This document shows, piece by piece, positions 18,298 through 26,360 of a stretch of DNA of 64,000 nt. A model generated the notes under the pieces. It was not told the origin of the DNA. It searched no databases and saw only the letters and a program-made list of their open reading frames with translations. The DNA comes from Verrucomicrobiia bacterium. Its GTDB lineage: Bacteria; Verrucomicrobiota; Verrucomicrobiia; Limisphaerales; JADLHS01. The position numbers and the translations under genes were made by a program. The first letter of the stretch is position 1. Each line of letters begins with the position of its first letter. The DNA lies in contig JAHCLO010000027.1 of assembly GCA_026125285.1 (NCBI GenBank), positions 32,047 through 96,046 of the forward strand, given 5' to 3'.

Positions 18298-18431
18298 TCA
18301 TGCTGCCGGTGGCTGCTGCTGGGCGGGGAACTTCTGGAATCAGGTAGGTTGCGTTTGAAGTGCGATTTCTTTCTGTTCTGCCGTAGTTCCTTTCGCCTGG
18401 GATTTGTCTGTCCAAGTAATTAGTCAAGCGT

Positions 18432-19616
18432 ATGGTTGACTCCACCCCCAAATTGTTGTTTCTCAACCATGCCGCCACACGGAATGGCGCTTCGATTCTG
18501 TTGCTCGCATTTCTGCGCTGGCTGGGGCAAAATACTAAGTTTACTTTGGAGGTGCTCACAACTTCGGGAGGGCCGTTAGTGGATGACTTCCGCGCGGTCG
18601 CCAAGATGCATCTTTGGCAGGGGCCAAGGATCCTGACTCAAGCGCTGCCCCAAAGATGGTCTCGATGGTTCCGGCCACGACTTGAACAAATGTTCCTGCG
18701 CGCCTTCTTAAAGGGGCGCAAGTATGATCTGATTTATGCAAACACGGCGGCAACTGCGCCTGCTCTAATGGCGCTTCACCGCCGGACTCAAGCCGTTCTT
18801 TGGCACATACATGAGCTTCGCTACGCCCTGCGCGCAACCCTGTCTCCGCAGGTTAGCGCCCTGCTGCTGCCCAAGATTACCCGCTACATCGCCGCTTCCG
18901 AATCGGTGGCCGATACGCTCCGCGAGGATTACAGAGTGGAAGGCAGGAAGATTGATTTAGTACACGAGTTCGTTGCAGTATCGCATCAGTCGGGTCAGGA
19001 CCGCGCTCGCAATCGTGAAATAGTTCTGCGGGATTTTGGCTGGCCCGCAGAGGCCTTCGTTGTGGGTGGCTGTGGCGCACTGGGATGGCGGAAAGGGACG
19101 GATGTTTTCCTTCGAGTTGCCCAACTCCTTCGCAGCACTTACGGACTTGATCGCGCGCGCTTTCTTTGGGTTGGCGGGGGCGATGAAGGTGAGATGGAAA
19201 GCCTGAGGTTCAACCACGATCTCGAGTTGCTGGGACTTCGGGATCAATGCGTTCGAGTCCAGTCCACGGCCGAGGTGGGGCGTTACTATAGCGCGATGAA
19301 TGTGTTTGCTCTGACCTCACGCGAAGATCCGTTCCCGTTGGTGATGCTCGAAGCTGGCGCGCACGAGCTGCCGCTCGTTTGTTTTGCCAACTCCGGGGGA
19401 GGTCCGGAATTCGCACGCAATGGAACAGGCCGCGTCGTTCCCTATCTCGATTTAGCAGCATTCGCCTCGGAATTGGCGACCCTGTTTGGAGAACCTTCCT
19501 TGTGCCAGCGGCTCGGAGCGGAGGCTGCTCGTCGCGTGCGAGAGCATCACACGGCTGAGAGCCAGTGTCCGAAGCTGTTGGCGAGCATGAAGCGTTGCCT
19601 TGAGGTCGCGCGATGA
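18432..19616 (+). CDS. GT4-family glycosyltransferase
   Basis: This 394-residue GT-B enzyme begins MVDSTPKLLFLNHAATRNGA, in which the N-terminal glycine loop is replaced by RNGAS. The acceptor half has LIYANTAATAPAL and LWHIHELRY. The donor half has GGCGALGWRKGTDVFL near residue 212, FLWVGGGDEGEM and SREDPFPLVMLEAGAHELPLV. The last of these is the E-x7-E motif that binds the donor nucleotide. It sits after a 134-base gap without obvious signals and is followed 34 bases later by a GT2 gene. It probably adds one hexose, but the specificity is not readable. Confidence 0.85.
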   Translation: MVDSTPKLLFLNHAATRNGASILLLAFLRWLGQNTKFTLEVLTTSGGPLVDDFRAVAKMHLWQGPRILTQALPQRWSRWFRPRLEQMFLRAFLKGRKYDLIYANTAATAPALMALHRRTQAVLWHIHELRYALRATLSPQVSALLLPKITRYIAASESVADTLREDYRVEGRKIDLVHEFVAVSHQSGQDRARNREIVLRDFGWPAEAFVVGGCGALGWRKGTDVFLRVAQLLRSTYGLDRARFLWVGGGDEGEMESLRFNHDLELLGLRDQCVRVQSTAEVGRYYSAMNVFALTSREDPFPLVMLEAGAHELPLVCFANSGGGPEFARNGTGRVVPYLDLAAFASELATLFGEPSLCQRLGAEAARRVREHHTAESQCPKLLASMKRCLEVAR

Positions 19617-19650
19617 TGAGCAGAGGACGTCTCGATTTGAATCTGTAACC

Positions 19651-20601
19651 ATGCCAAGAGTTTCAGTCATAATGCCGGTTTACAATTGTGAGCGGTATCT
19701 TTCCGAGGCCATCGGGAGCATGGTGCAACAATCCTTCACGGACTTTGAGTTGCTGGTGCTGGATGATGGTTCGGTAGATCGCTCAGTGGAAATTGCCCGG
19801 CAGGCGGCAGAGAGGGACACCCGGATCACCCTTGTGAAGGGACCCCATCGTGGTGTCGTTTCTTGCCGCAACGCCGGCCTGGATATGGCGAAGGGCGACC
19901 TGATTGCCATGATGGATGCGGACGACATAGCCTTGCCGGATCGCTTCGCGCGCCAGGTGCATTTCCTGGATGCGAATTCGGAATACTGTCTTGTGGGGAG
20001 TCGGGCGATTCGGGTTGATTCGGATGGCTCTCCGGTTAGTTGCTGGAATGTGCCTGAGACTCACGCCGAAATTGATGGACGGCACATGCGCGGGGAATCC
20101 GGGGCGATCATCAATCCGTCCATCATGATGCGCAGGGAAGTCGTGCTTCGAATCGGAGGATATCGGGCCGGCTTCGACTCCGCCGAGGATTACGACCTAT
20201 TCTTGCGATTGGCCGAGGTTGGTCGTTTGTCAAACCTACCAGCGGTGTTGCTTCACTATCGGCTGCACGCCAAGAGCCTGACGTTTGCCCGTGCCGAGAC
20301 GCAAGGCCGATTGGCCCGGTTGGCGCTTCAGGATGCTTGGACGCGGCGTGGCAAAGCCGGTCTGCCGCCCGCCGCCCGGAACATTCCGGCACCGGCGTCA
20401 ACAGAGCAACTGACCTGGGATTGGGCTAGAACCGCGTTTGCCGCCGGGAATTTCGGTACGGCCAGGAAGCAGGCGTTCAGGCTGCTGAGGCAACGGCCCC
20501 TGAAACTTAAGCGGTGGGTGTTCTTTATTGCTGCCTGCTTGGGACCGCTGGCGCTTCAAATCCGGCGCATCTGTCCGTATCGTGTCGGACCGATTTCGTG
20601 A
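19651..20601 (+). CDS. GT2-family glycosyltransferase (paralogue of the gene at 25305)
   Basis: This 316-residue protein starts at ATG 19651 (MPRVSVIMPVYNCERYL), the classical GT2 N-terminus. The frame is open from 19600 but begins inside the previous gene. It contains LVLDDGSVDRS, AGLDMAKGDLIAMMDADD (the DxD metal motif) and AEDYDLFLRLAEVGRL. The C-terminal 70 residues (WARTAFAAGNFGTARKQAFRLLRQRP) form an extra helical segment also found in the paralogue at 25305, showing a shared origin beyond the catalytic core. The likely role is addition of one sugar on the cytoplasmic face. Confidence 0.87.
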   Translation: MPRVSVIMPVYNCERYLSEAIGSMVQQSFTDFELLVLDDGSVDRSVEIARQAAERDTRITLVKGPHRGVVSCRNAGLDMAKGDLIAMMDADDIALPDRFARQVHFLDANSEYCLVGSRAIRVDSDGSPVSCWNVPETHAEIDGRHMRGESGAIINPSIMMRREVVLRIGGYRAGFDSAEDYDLFLRLAEVGRLSNLPAVLLHYRLHAKSLTFARAETQGRLARLALQDAWTRRGKAGLPPAARNIPAPASTEQLTWDWARTAFAAGNFGTARKQAFRLLRQRPLKLKRWVFFIAACLGPLALQIRRICPYRVGPIS

Positions 20602-20646
20602 TTCGTAGCCGTCATTCTTTCGTTCGCACGCGCGATTAATCATTTA

Positions 20647-21828
20647 ATGAGCAATACTCGGCGAAAGCTCGCGTTCGTGAGTACACTCACCTGTGTTCCG
20701 TGGGGTGGGTCGGAACTGTTGTGGAGTGAAACCGCGTTGCGGCTCCTGAAGGCTGGGCACAAGGTCGCCGCCAGCGTCTGCGAATGGCCAACGCGCCCAA
20801 AGCAATTGGTTGATCTGCGGCAGGCAGGAGTGGACTTGAATGAGCGCTGGGTAAATCCACTCCGCCGCGGACAGGCGGTGCTGAGGCCATTGATCCAGCG
20901 CACGGGGCATTGGCGGTTTGGCCGTTGGCTCGCGCGACAGAATCCAGACCTTGTTTGTATTTCTTCGGGCAGCATTGCCGAGGATCTGTCCTTGATCAAT
21001 CCTATCGTTCGGACGGGGACGCCGTACGTGCTCATTATCCACGCGGTTGGAGAAAAGCTTTGGCCAAACGATCAAAGAGCTCGGAGTTTCATGGAATTTT
21101 GTGGCAGGGCGCGCCGCTGCTTTTTCGTCTCTCACGGGAACCGGAAGCTGCTGGAAATTCAACTTGGGATGGCGCTCCCGAATACTGAAATAGTCCGGAA
21201 TCCATCTAACGTCCGCCGGGAGGCTGCGCCACCGTGGCCCTCTCAATCCCAAGTGCTTCGGCTCGCCTGCATCGGTCGGCTGCAACCAGATGCGAAGGGG
21301 CAGGACCTCCTGCTGCGGGTGTTGGCTTCCGAAGCCTGGCGAAGCCGCCCGATCGAAGTTTCATTTTTTGGCGTGGGGGATATGGAGGAAGGATTGCAGC
21401 GGCTGGTCCGATGGTTTCAGTTGGAGGAGCGTGTGAAATTCTACGGCCACGTTGAAGACATCGAAGGACTCTGGGCGAAGCACCATGTGCTGGTCCTTCC
21501 CTCTCGATTTGAGGGATTGCCACTGGTGATCGTGGAAGCGATGCTCTGTGGCAGGCCGGTGATCGTGACCGATGTGGCGGGCAATGCCGAGATAGTGCAG
21601 GACAGCGTCACAGGTTTCGTCGCGGAAGCGGCCACGGTCCATCATCTGAATCTGGCCATGGAGCGCGCGTGGAATTTTCGCTCCCAATGGGAAGAAATTG
21701 GAAAGGCGGCGGCCGTGGCGATCCGTGCGATCATGCCGACGGACCCCGCCGAGGTTTTTGCGCAGCGACTTCTTGTACTGGCTGAATCCGACCCTAACCA
21801 GACTGCTGATCGTCAACCATCGTCTTGA
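20647..21828 (+). CDS. GT4-family glycosyltransferase (tandem paralogue, first copy)
   Basis: This 393-residue GT-B glycosyltransferase begins MSNTRRKLAFVSTLTCVPWGGSELLW. The WGGSE loop stands in for the usual GGxE acceptor loop. The donor half has LACIGRLQPDAKGQDLLLRVL near residue 205 and LPSRFEGLPLVIVEAMLCGRP near 285. The latter includes the conserved FEGxPxxxxEAM with the E-x7-E pair. The next gene is a clear paralogue with the same motifs in the same places, so the pair arose by tandem duplication. They abut directly (stop at 21826-21828, next ATG at 21831). Confidence 0.88.
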   Translation: MSNTRRKLAFVSTLTCVPWGGSELLWSETALRLLKAGHKVAASVCEWPTRPKQLVDLRQAGVDLNERWVNPLRRGQAVLRPLIQRTGHWRFGRWLARQNPDLVCISSGSIAEDLSLINPIVRTGTPYVLIIHAVGEKLWPNDQRARSFMEFCGRARRCFFVSHGNRKLLEIQLGMALPNTEIVRNPSNVRREAAPPWPSQSQVLRLACIGRLQPDAKGQDLLLRVLASEAWRSRPIEVSFFGVGDMEEGLQRLVRWFQLEERVKFYGHVEDIEGLWAKHHVLVLPSRFEGLPLVIVEAMLCGRPVIVTDVAGNAEIVQDSVTGFVAEAATVHHLNLAMERAWNFRSQWEEIGKAAAVAIRAIMPTDPAEVFAQRLLVLAESDPNQTADRQPSS

Positions 21829-21830
21829 GC

Positions 21831-23027
21831 ATGAATGTAGCTACCAGAAGCATCGTTTTTGTCAGCACCCTGAATGGTGCGCCCTGGGGTGGATCTGAGG
21901 AACTGTGGCGCGTGACAGCTCAACGGTTGACTGAGCAGGGTCACAAGGTGGCGGCAAGTGTTTGCCGGTGGCCCCAACCGGTAGCACAGTTGATTTCACT
22001 CAGAAGGGCTGGCGTTAGTGTGAGTGAACGTTGGATGGCCACAAGCAAACTGCGTTCATGGTCGCTTCGCAAGCTGGTTCGCTTGATCTTTGACCCGCTG
22101 CTCTGCCGGGCCTATCCCCGGGTTTTCAAGCGCTGGTTGTCCGGGCGGAAACCGGATTTGGTCTGTATTTCCAAGGGTTGGATTGGCGAAGACCATGGGT
22201 TTATGGAACTGTGGCTTGCCGCGAGGGCAGACTACGTGGTGGTCGTGCAGGCTGCTGGCGAGCAAATGTGGCCTACTGACGGAGAAGCGGCCAAGCTGAT
22301 TAAGTTCTTTCAGAAGGCAAGGCGCGTGTTCTTTGTCTCCGAACGGAATCGAGCCTTGCTGGAAACTCAGTTGGGAATTGAATTCGCCAATGCCGAAGTA
22401 GTCAGGAATCCCTTCAACGTTCAACGCAGTGCCACTTCGCCTTGGCCAGCGACATCGGAACCAGTCCAATTAGCCTGTGTGGCAAGACTTGACCCACAAG
22501 CAAAGGGGCAAGATTTGCTGTTACATTTGCTCGCAGCCGAGCCGTGGCGTTCACGGCCCATTGCGGTATCCTTCTATGGGAAAGGCCGGAGCGAGGAAGG
22601 GTTGCGTCGGTTGGTTCAGCGCCTTGGACTGACTGCCAAGGTTAAATTCTGCGGGCATACAAGCGAAGTGGCAGAGATATGGGCGAACCATCACGCTCTG
22701 GTGCTGCCATCGCGGTTTGAAGGACTCCCTCTCGTTGCCGTCGAGGCGATGTTATGCGGTCGGCCGGTGATCGTTACCGACGTGGGTGGAAACACTGAAA
22801 TTGTGGAGCAAGGGATCACCGGTTTTATCGCTCAAGCCGCCACCTTGCCGCACTTGAATCTGGCGATGGAGCAGGCTTGGGCACAGCGACACAATTGGAA
22901 AGTCATGGGCAAAGCAGCCTCCCAACGCATCCGCCAGATCATGCCGGCGGACCCCGCTCGCGACTTTGCGGACAAGCTCTTGTGGCTTGCGGAGAAGCGC
23001 GAGGAATCGCGGGTACCTGCGATATAA
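21831..23027 (+). CDS. GT4-family glycosyltransferase (tandem paralogue, second copy)
   Basis: This 398-residue protein starts at ATG 21831 (MNVATRSIVFVSTLNGAPWGG). A TTG at 21825 overlapping the previous stop is an alternative that adds two residues. It mirrors the upstream gene: WGGSEELWRVTAQRL, PDLVCISKGWIGED, ACVARLDPQAKGQDLLL and LPSRFEGLPLVAVEAMLCGRP. Most difference from its partner lies in the N-terminal acceptor half (about residues 60-110), which suggests that the two recognise different acceptors but may share a donor. It ends 13 bases before the ABC permease gene. Confidence 0.87.
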   Translation: MNVATRSIVFVSTLNGAPWGGSEELWRVTAQRLTEQGHKVAASVCRWPQPVAQLISLRRAGVSVSERWMATSKLRSWSLRKLVRLIFDPLLCRAYPRVFKRWLSGRKPDLVCISKGWIGEDHGFMELWLAARADYVVVVQAAGEQMWPTDGEAAKLIKFFQKARRVFFVSERNRALLETQLGIEFANAEVVRNPFNVQRSATSPWPATSEPVQLACVARLDPQAKGQDLLLHLLAAEPWRSRPIAVSFYGKGRSEEGLRRLVQRLGLTAKVKFCGHTSEVAEIWANHHALVLPSRFEGLPLVAVEAMLCGRPVIVTDVGGNTEIVEQGITGFIAQAATLPHLNLAMEQAWAQRHNWKVMGKAASQRIRQIMPADPARDFADKLLWLAEKREESRVPAI

Positions 23028-23040
23028 AAGCTTGGATCTT

Positions 23041-23862
23041 ATGCATCAGTTGACCATAGAGCCTGGAAGAGCGGAGCATCATTATTGGAAGGATCTCTGG
23101 AAGTATCGGGAGTTGTTCTATTTCCTTGCCTGGCGTGATTTGTTGGTCCGATACAAGCAGACCCTCGTGGGCATCGCGTGGGCCTTCTTGCGTCCGGCTT
23201 TGACGATGATGGTATTAACGGTCGTGTTTGGCAAATTCGCCAAGTTGCCCGCGGCCGGAGTGCCATATCCGATACTCGTCCTTTGTGGCATGTTGCCGTG
23301 GCAGTTTTTCTCAACGGCCCTTGCTGAATGTGGGAATAGTTTGGTACACAATTCCAGTCTGGTTTCGAAAATCTACTTTCCAAGACTGATTGTTCCCGCG
23401 AGCAGTGTGATCGTGAGTCTGGTGGATTTCATGGTATCGGCCTCGATTCTCGCCTTGGTGTTGCTTTGGTATCAATACCTGCCGTCGGCGCATATTTTCT
23501 TTCTGCCCCTATTCGTGGGGTTGGCCTTTGCTGCTGCGTTCGGAGTTGGATTATGGATTGCGGCGTTCATGGTCAGATATCGGGATTTTAGGCTCATAGT
23601 GCCATTCATGGTACAGATCGGGTTTTACATCACGCCGGTGGCCTATCTTTATCGGGAAGTGGTGCCGGAAAAGTTTCTGCTGTTATACGCTCTGAATCCT
23701 ATGGTGGGCGTCATTGACGGCTTTCGCTGGTGCGTGCTGGGAGGACAACACGTGCTTTACTGGCCGGCACAGGCCATTACGGTGGGATGGACTGTTTTGT
23801 TGATTACGACCGGTATTTGGTATTTTCGCCGGGTGGAAAGAACATTCGCGGACGTTATTTGA
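23041..23862 (+). CDS. wzm: ABC transporter permease for polysaccharide export (Wzm-like)
   Basis: This 273-residue protein starts at ATG 23041 (MHQLTIEPGRAEHHYWKDL); the longer open frame from 22966 lies within the previous gene. It has the ABC2-type exporter signature: an amphipathic N-terminal helix ending RDLLVRYKQTLVGIAWAFLRP, then six hydrophobic segments (including LTMMVLTVVFGKFAKL, VIVSLVDFMVSASILAL and IGFYITPVAYLY). It also has the LNPMVGVIDGFRW motif typical of Wzm/KpsM/TagG permeases. With the Wzt-like ATPase 14 bases downstream it forms the inner-membrane exporter for undecaprenyl-linked glycan. Confidence 0.92.
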   Translation: MHQLTIEPGRAEHHYWKDLWKYRELFYFLAWRDLLVRYKQTLVGIAWAFLRPALTMMVLTVVFGKFAKLPAAGVPYPILVLCGMLPWQFFSTALAECGNSLVHNSSLVSKIYFPRLIVPASSVIVSLVDFMVSASILALVLLWYQYLPSAHIFFLPLFVGLAFAAAFGVGLWIAAFMVRYRDFRLIVPFMVQIGFYITPVAYLYREVVPEKFLLLYALNPMVGVIDGFRWCVLGGQHVLYWPAQAITVGWTVLLITTGIWYFRRVERTFADVI

Positions 23863-23876
23863 CCCGACAATTCTGC

Positions 23877-25175
23877 ATGGACCATTCAGTCATCACGGTT
23901 GAAAATCTGAGCAAGCGCTACATCATCGGCCATCAGCGTGCGCCGACGGATGGCGTGCGTCACGTCATTGAGGCGGCGGTGCGTTCCCCGTTCCGCTGGT
24001 TGCGCTCACGGAACCAGGAAAAGAAAGCACAGAGGGAGGAGTTCTGGGCGTTGAACGACGTATCGTTCGACGTCAAACGCGGCGAGGTGGTGGGATTGAT
24101 TGGCGGAAACGGGGCGGGTAAGAGTACGATATTGAAAATCCTCAGCCGCATCACCGAACCCACGAAGGGTCGCATCCAGTTGGAGGGCCGGTCGGCAAGT
24201 TTGCTGGAAGTGGGCACGGGGTTTCATCCGGAGTTGACCGGGCGGGAGAACATTTTCCTCAACGGCGCGATCCTCGGCATGAGCAAGGAGGAGATCAAAC
24301 GGAAATTCGACGAGATCGTGGCGTTTTCGGAAATCGAAAAATTTCTCGATACTCCGGTGAAGCGCTACTCCAGCGGTATGTACGTGCGGCTGGCCTTTGC
24401 GGTGGCGGCGCATCTGGATCCGGACATTCTGATCGTGGACGAGGTGCTCGCGGTGGGCGACGTGACGTTCCAGAAGAAGTGTCTGGGGAAGATGCAAGAG
24501 GCGCAGGCCCGGTCGCGCACCGTGCTGTTCGTGTCGCACAATCTTTCGGCGGTGGAGGCGTTCTGCACGCGCGGCATCGTATTGAGCAAGGGGCGAGTGG
24601 TGTTTGACGGTCCCACCAAGCCCGCAATCCAACATTACCTGGACAGTTTGCGGGGCACGCGTCCGCCATCGTATGGGGACGTCATTGACCTTTGCGCTTT
24701 TGGATCGCGGCCCGATCGTTACCCGCCGCAGTTGAGAACGCTAAGACTCTATGACGAAACCGGGCGTCCGCTTGGCGGCAATCTGTCGGCGGGGGCTGGT
24801 ATGAAAGCCACCATTCACGTGGAGTTGGAGCAACCCGCCGCGAACGTGAACGCGGAGATCTCCTTTTTGACGCTGGACGGAGATCGTGTCTGCACGGCGA
24901 GTTCGGCTTATGAGAAGTGTCGCGACGAGTCACGGCTATCGGGTTCGGTCGTGTTTCGGTGCGAGATTCCAAGCCTCCCGCTCGTCGCCGGCGACTATAA
25001 ACTGAATGTCGGATTGTACATCGGACAGACGGAGGCTGACTTGGTGGAAGATGCCGCCCGGGTTGCCGTGTCGTGGTCGGACTATTATGGGACAGGTGTG
25101 GCCCCGATGCACGGGGTGTTCCTGCTTAACAATCGCTGGGCCGTTGCGACGGCTGCGGACATGGTGCTGGCTTGA
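23877..25175 (+). CDS. wzt: ABC transporter ATPase with C-terminal carbohydrate-binding-like domain (Wzt-like)
   Basis: This 432-residue protein starts at ATG 23877 (MDHSVITVENLSKRYIIG). The open frame upstream to 23730 overlaps the permease and is rejected. The nucleotide-binding domain (residues about 5-255) has Walker A GGNGAGKST near 77, the signature KRYSSGMYVRLAF, and Walker B ILIVDEVLAVGD. The switch His is in VLFVSHNLSAV. Residues about 275-432 form a separate beta-rich domain (PPQLRTLRLYDETGRPLGG, with HVELEQP) like Wzt_C. In E. coli O9a and O8 that domain binds the polymer's non-reducing end so that only finished chains are exported. This suggests that a terminal modification gates export here. 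Confidence 0.92.
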   Translation: MDHSVITVENLSKRYIIGHQRAPTDGVRHVIEAAVRSPFRWLRSRNQEKKAQREEFWALNDVSFDVKRGEVVGLIGGNGAGKSTILKILSRITEPTKGRIQLEGRSASLLEVGTGFHPELTGRENIFLNGAILGMSKEEIKRKFDEIVAFSEIEKFLDTPVKRYSSGMYVRLAFAVAAHLDPDILIVDEVLAVGDVTFQKKCLGKMQEAQARSRTVLFVSHNLSAVEAFCTRGIVLSKGRVVFDGPTKPAIQHYLDSLRGTRPPSYGDVIDLCAFGSRPDRYPPQLRTLRLYDETGRPLGGNLSAGAGMKATIHVELEQPAANVNAEISFLTLDGDRVCTASSAYEKCRDESRLSGSVVFRCEIPSLPLVAGDYKLNVGLYIGQTEADLVEDAARVAVSWSDYYGTGVAPMHGVFLLNNRWAVATAADMVLA

Positions 25176-25304
25176 AAGTTGTCGGCGCACTTCTATCCAG
25201 GGCGGATCGCTCTGCTGTCACGGGGAGATTCCGTCACTGAGGCTGTCGCTCAAGCCGACATTCGTCGCTTCCCCCGCTGCCCTCCTACAATCGAATTGCG
25301 TCTT

Positions 25305-26258
25305 ATGCCTCGCGTTTCTGTGATCCTTCCCGTGTTCAACCGTGAGCGGTATTTGCCAGAGGCGATTCAAAGTGTGTTGTCGCAATCATTCGCCGACTTT
25401 GAATTACTGCTGTTGAATGACGGCTCGGACGATCGCTCGGGAGAAATAGCCGCGCAAGCTGCGAAAGTGGACAGCCGGGCCGTGCTTGTGGAGGGTCCGC
25501 GTCGGGGGGTGGTTTATCAGCGCAATCTAGGTGTCAAGATGGCCAAAGCCGATTTGATTGCCTTGATGGATTCGGATGACATCTCTCTATCTGATCGCTT
25601 GGCGTCTCAGGTGCGCTTCATGGAAGGGTGCCCTGAGTGCGTTGCGCTTGGAACTCAGGCCTTGCGTGTTGATGAAGACGGTCTGCCCATCAACGAATGG
25701 CGGGTGCCAGAGAGCCATGAACAGATTGACGCCGCCCACATCAACGGCGAGTCAGGAATGATCATCAACCCAACAGCCATGATCCGGAAACGCGCAATTC
25801 TCCAAGCCGGAGGTTATCGCGATGGTTTCTACAATGCGGCAGAAGACTACGATTTGTTCTTGCGGTTGGGTGAGATTGGACGGCTGGCCAATCTGCCCCA
25901 AGTCTTGCTACGGTATCGGCTCCATGTTGAAAGTCTGACTTGGGCCCGCGCGGAGCAACAGCGCCTAATGGTCAGGCGGGCATTGCAGGATGCTTGGGAT
26001 CGCAGGAAGCTACCGCCACCGATGCCTCCCCCCTTCGGCGAGATGAGAGCACCTTCGGAGGAGGAATTGATTTGGGAATGGGCTCGGTTTTCGTTTTGCG
26101 CACGGAATTTCCGCACAACGCGGAAGCAGGCGTTGAAACTTTTGCGCCGAAATCCAGCGGATTTGCGGCGATGGCTTTTATTCTGTGCTGCTTGCTGCGG
26201 ACCAGTGGCATCTCGACTCAAGCGAACGTTTCCATATTATTTATACCCAAAGCGGTAA
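25305..26258 (+). CDS. GT2-family glycosyltransferase (paralogue of the gene at 19651)
   Basis: This 317-residue protein starts at ATG 25305 (MPRVSVILPVFNRERYL); an upstream in-frame extension to 25179 has no homology-like character. It has LLLNDGSDDRS, MAKADLIALMDSDD (DxD) and AEDYDLFLRLGEIGRLANLP. It carries the same helical C-terminal extension as the protein at 19651 (WARFSFCARNFRTTRKQALKLL). The pair flanks the GT4 duplicates and the exporter, so this part of the locus seems to have grown by duplication. It adds one sugar, of unknown specificity. Confidence 0.87.
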   Translation: MPRVSVILPVFNRERYLPEAIQSVLSQSFADFELLLLNDGSDDRSGEIAAQAAKVDSRAVLVEGPRRGVVYQRNLGVKMAKADLIALMDSDDISLSDRLASQVRFMEGCPECVALGTQALRVDEDGLPINEWRVPESHEQIDAAHINGESGMIINPTAMIRKRAILQAGGYRDGFYNAAEDYDLFLRLGEIGRLANLPQVLLRYRLHVESLTWARAEQQRLMVRRALQDAWDRRKLPPPMPPPFGEMRAPSEEELIWEWARFSFCARNFRTTRKQALKLLRRNPADLRRWLLFCAACCGPVASRLKRTFPYYLYPKR

Positions 26259-26360
26259 CGGTCCGCAGGCATTTGGCCTTGGGATATTTCAACCCCGCGG
26301 GGCCGTAGGTTTCCTGTTAGCCGACGGCCATATTTCTCCGTCTCAAGCGCGCGAAGTCAC

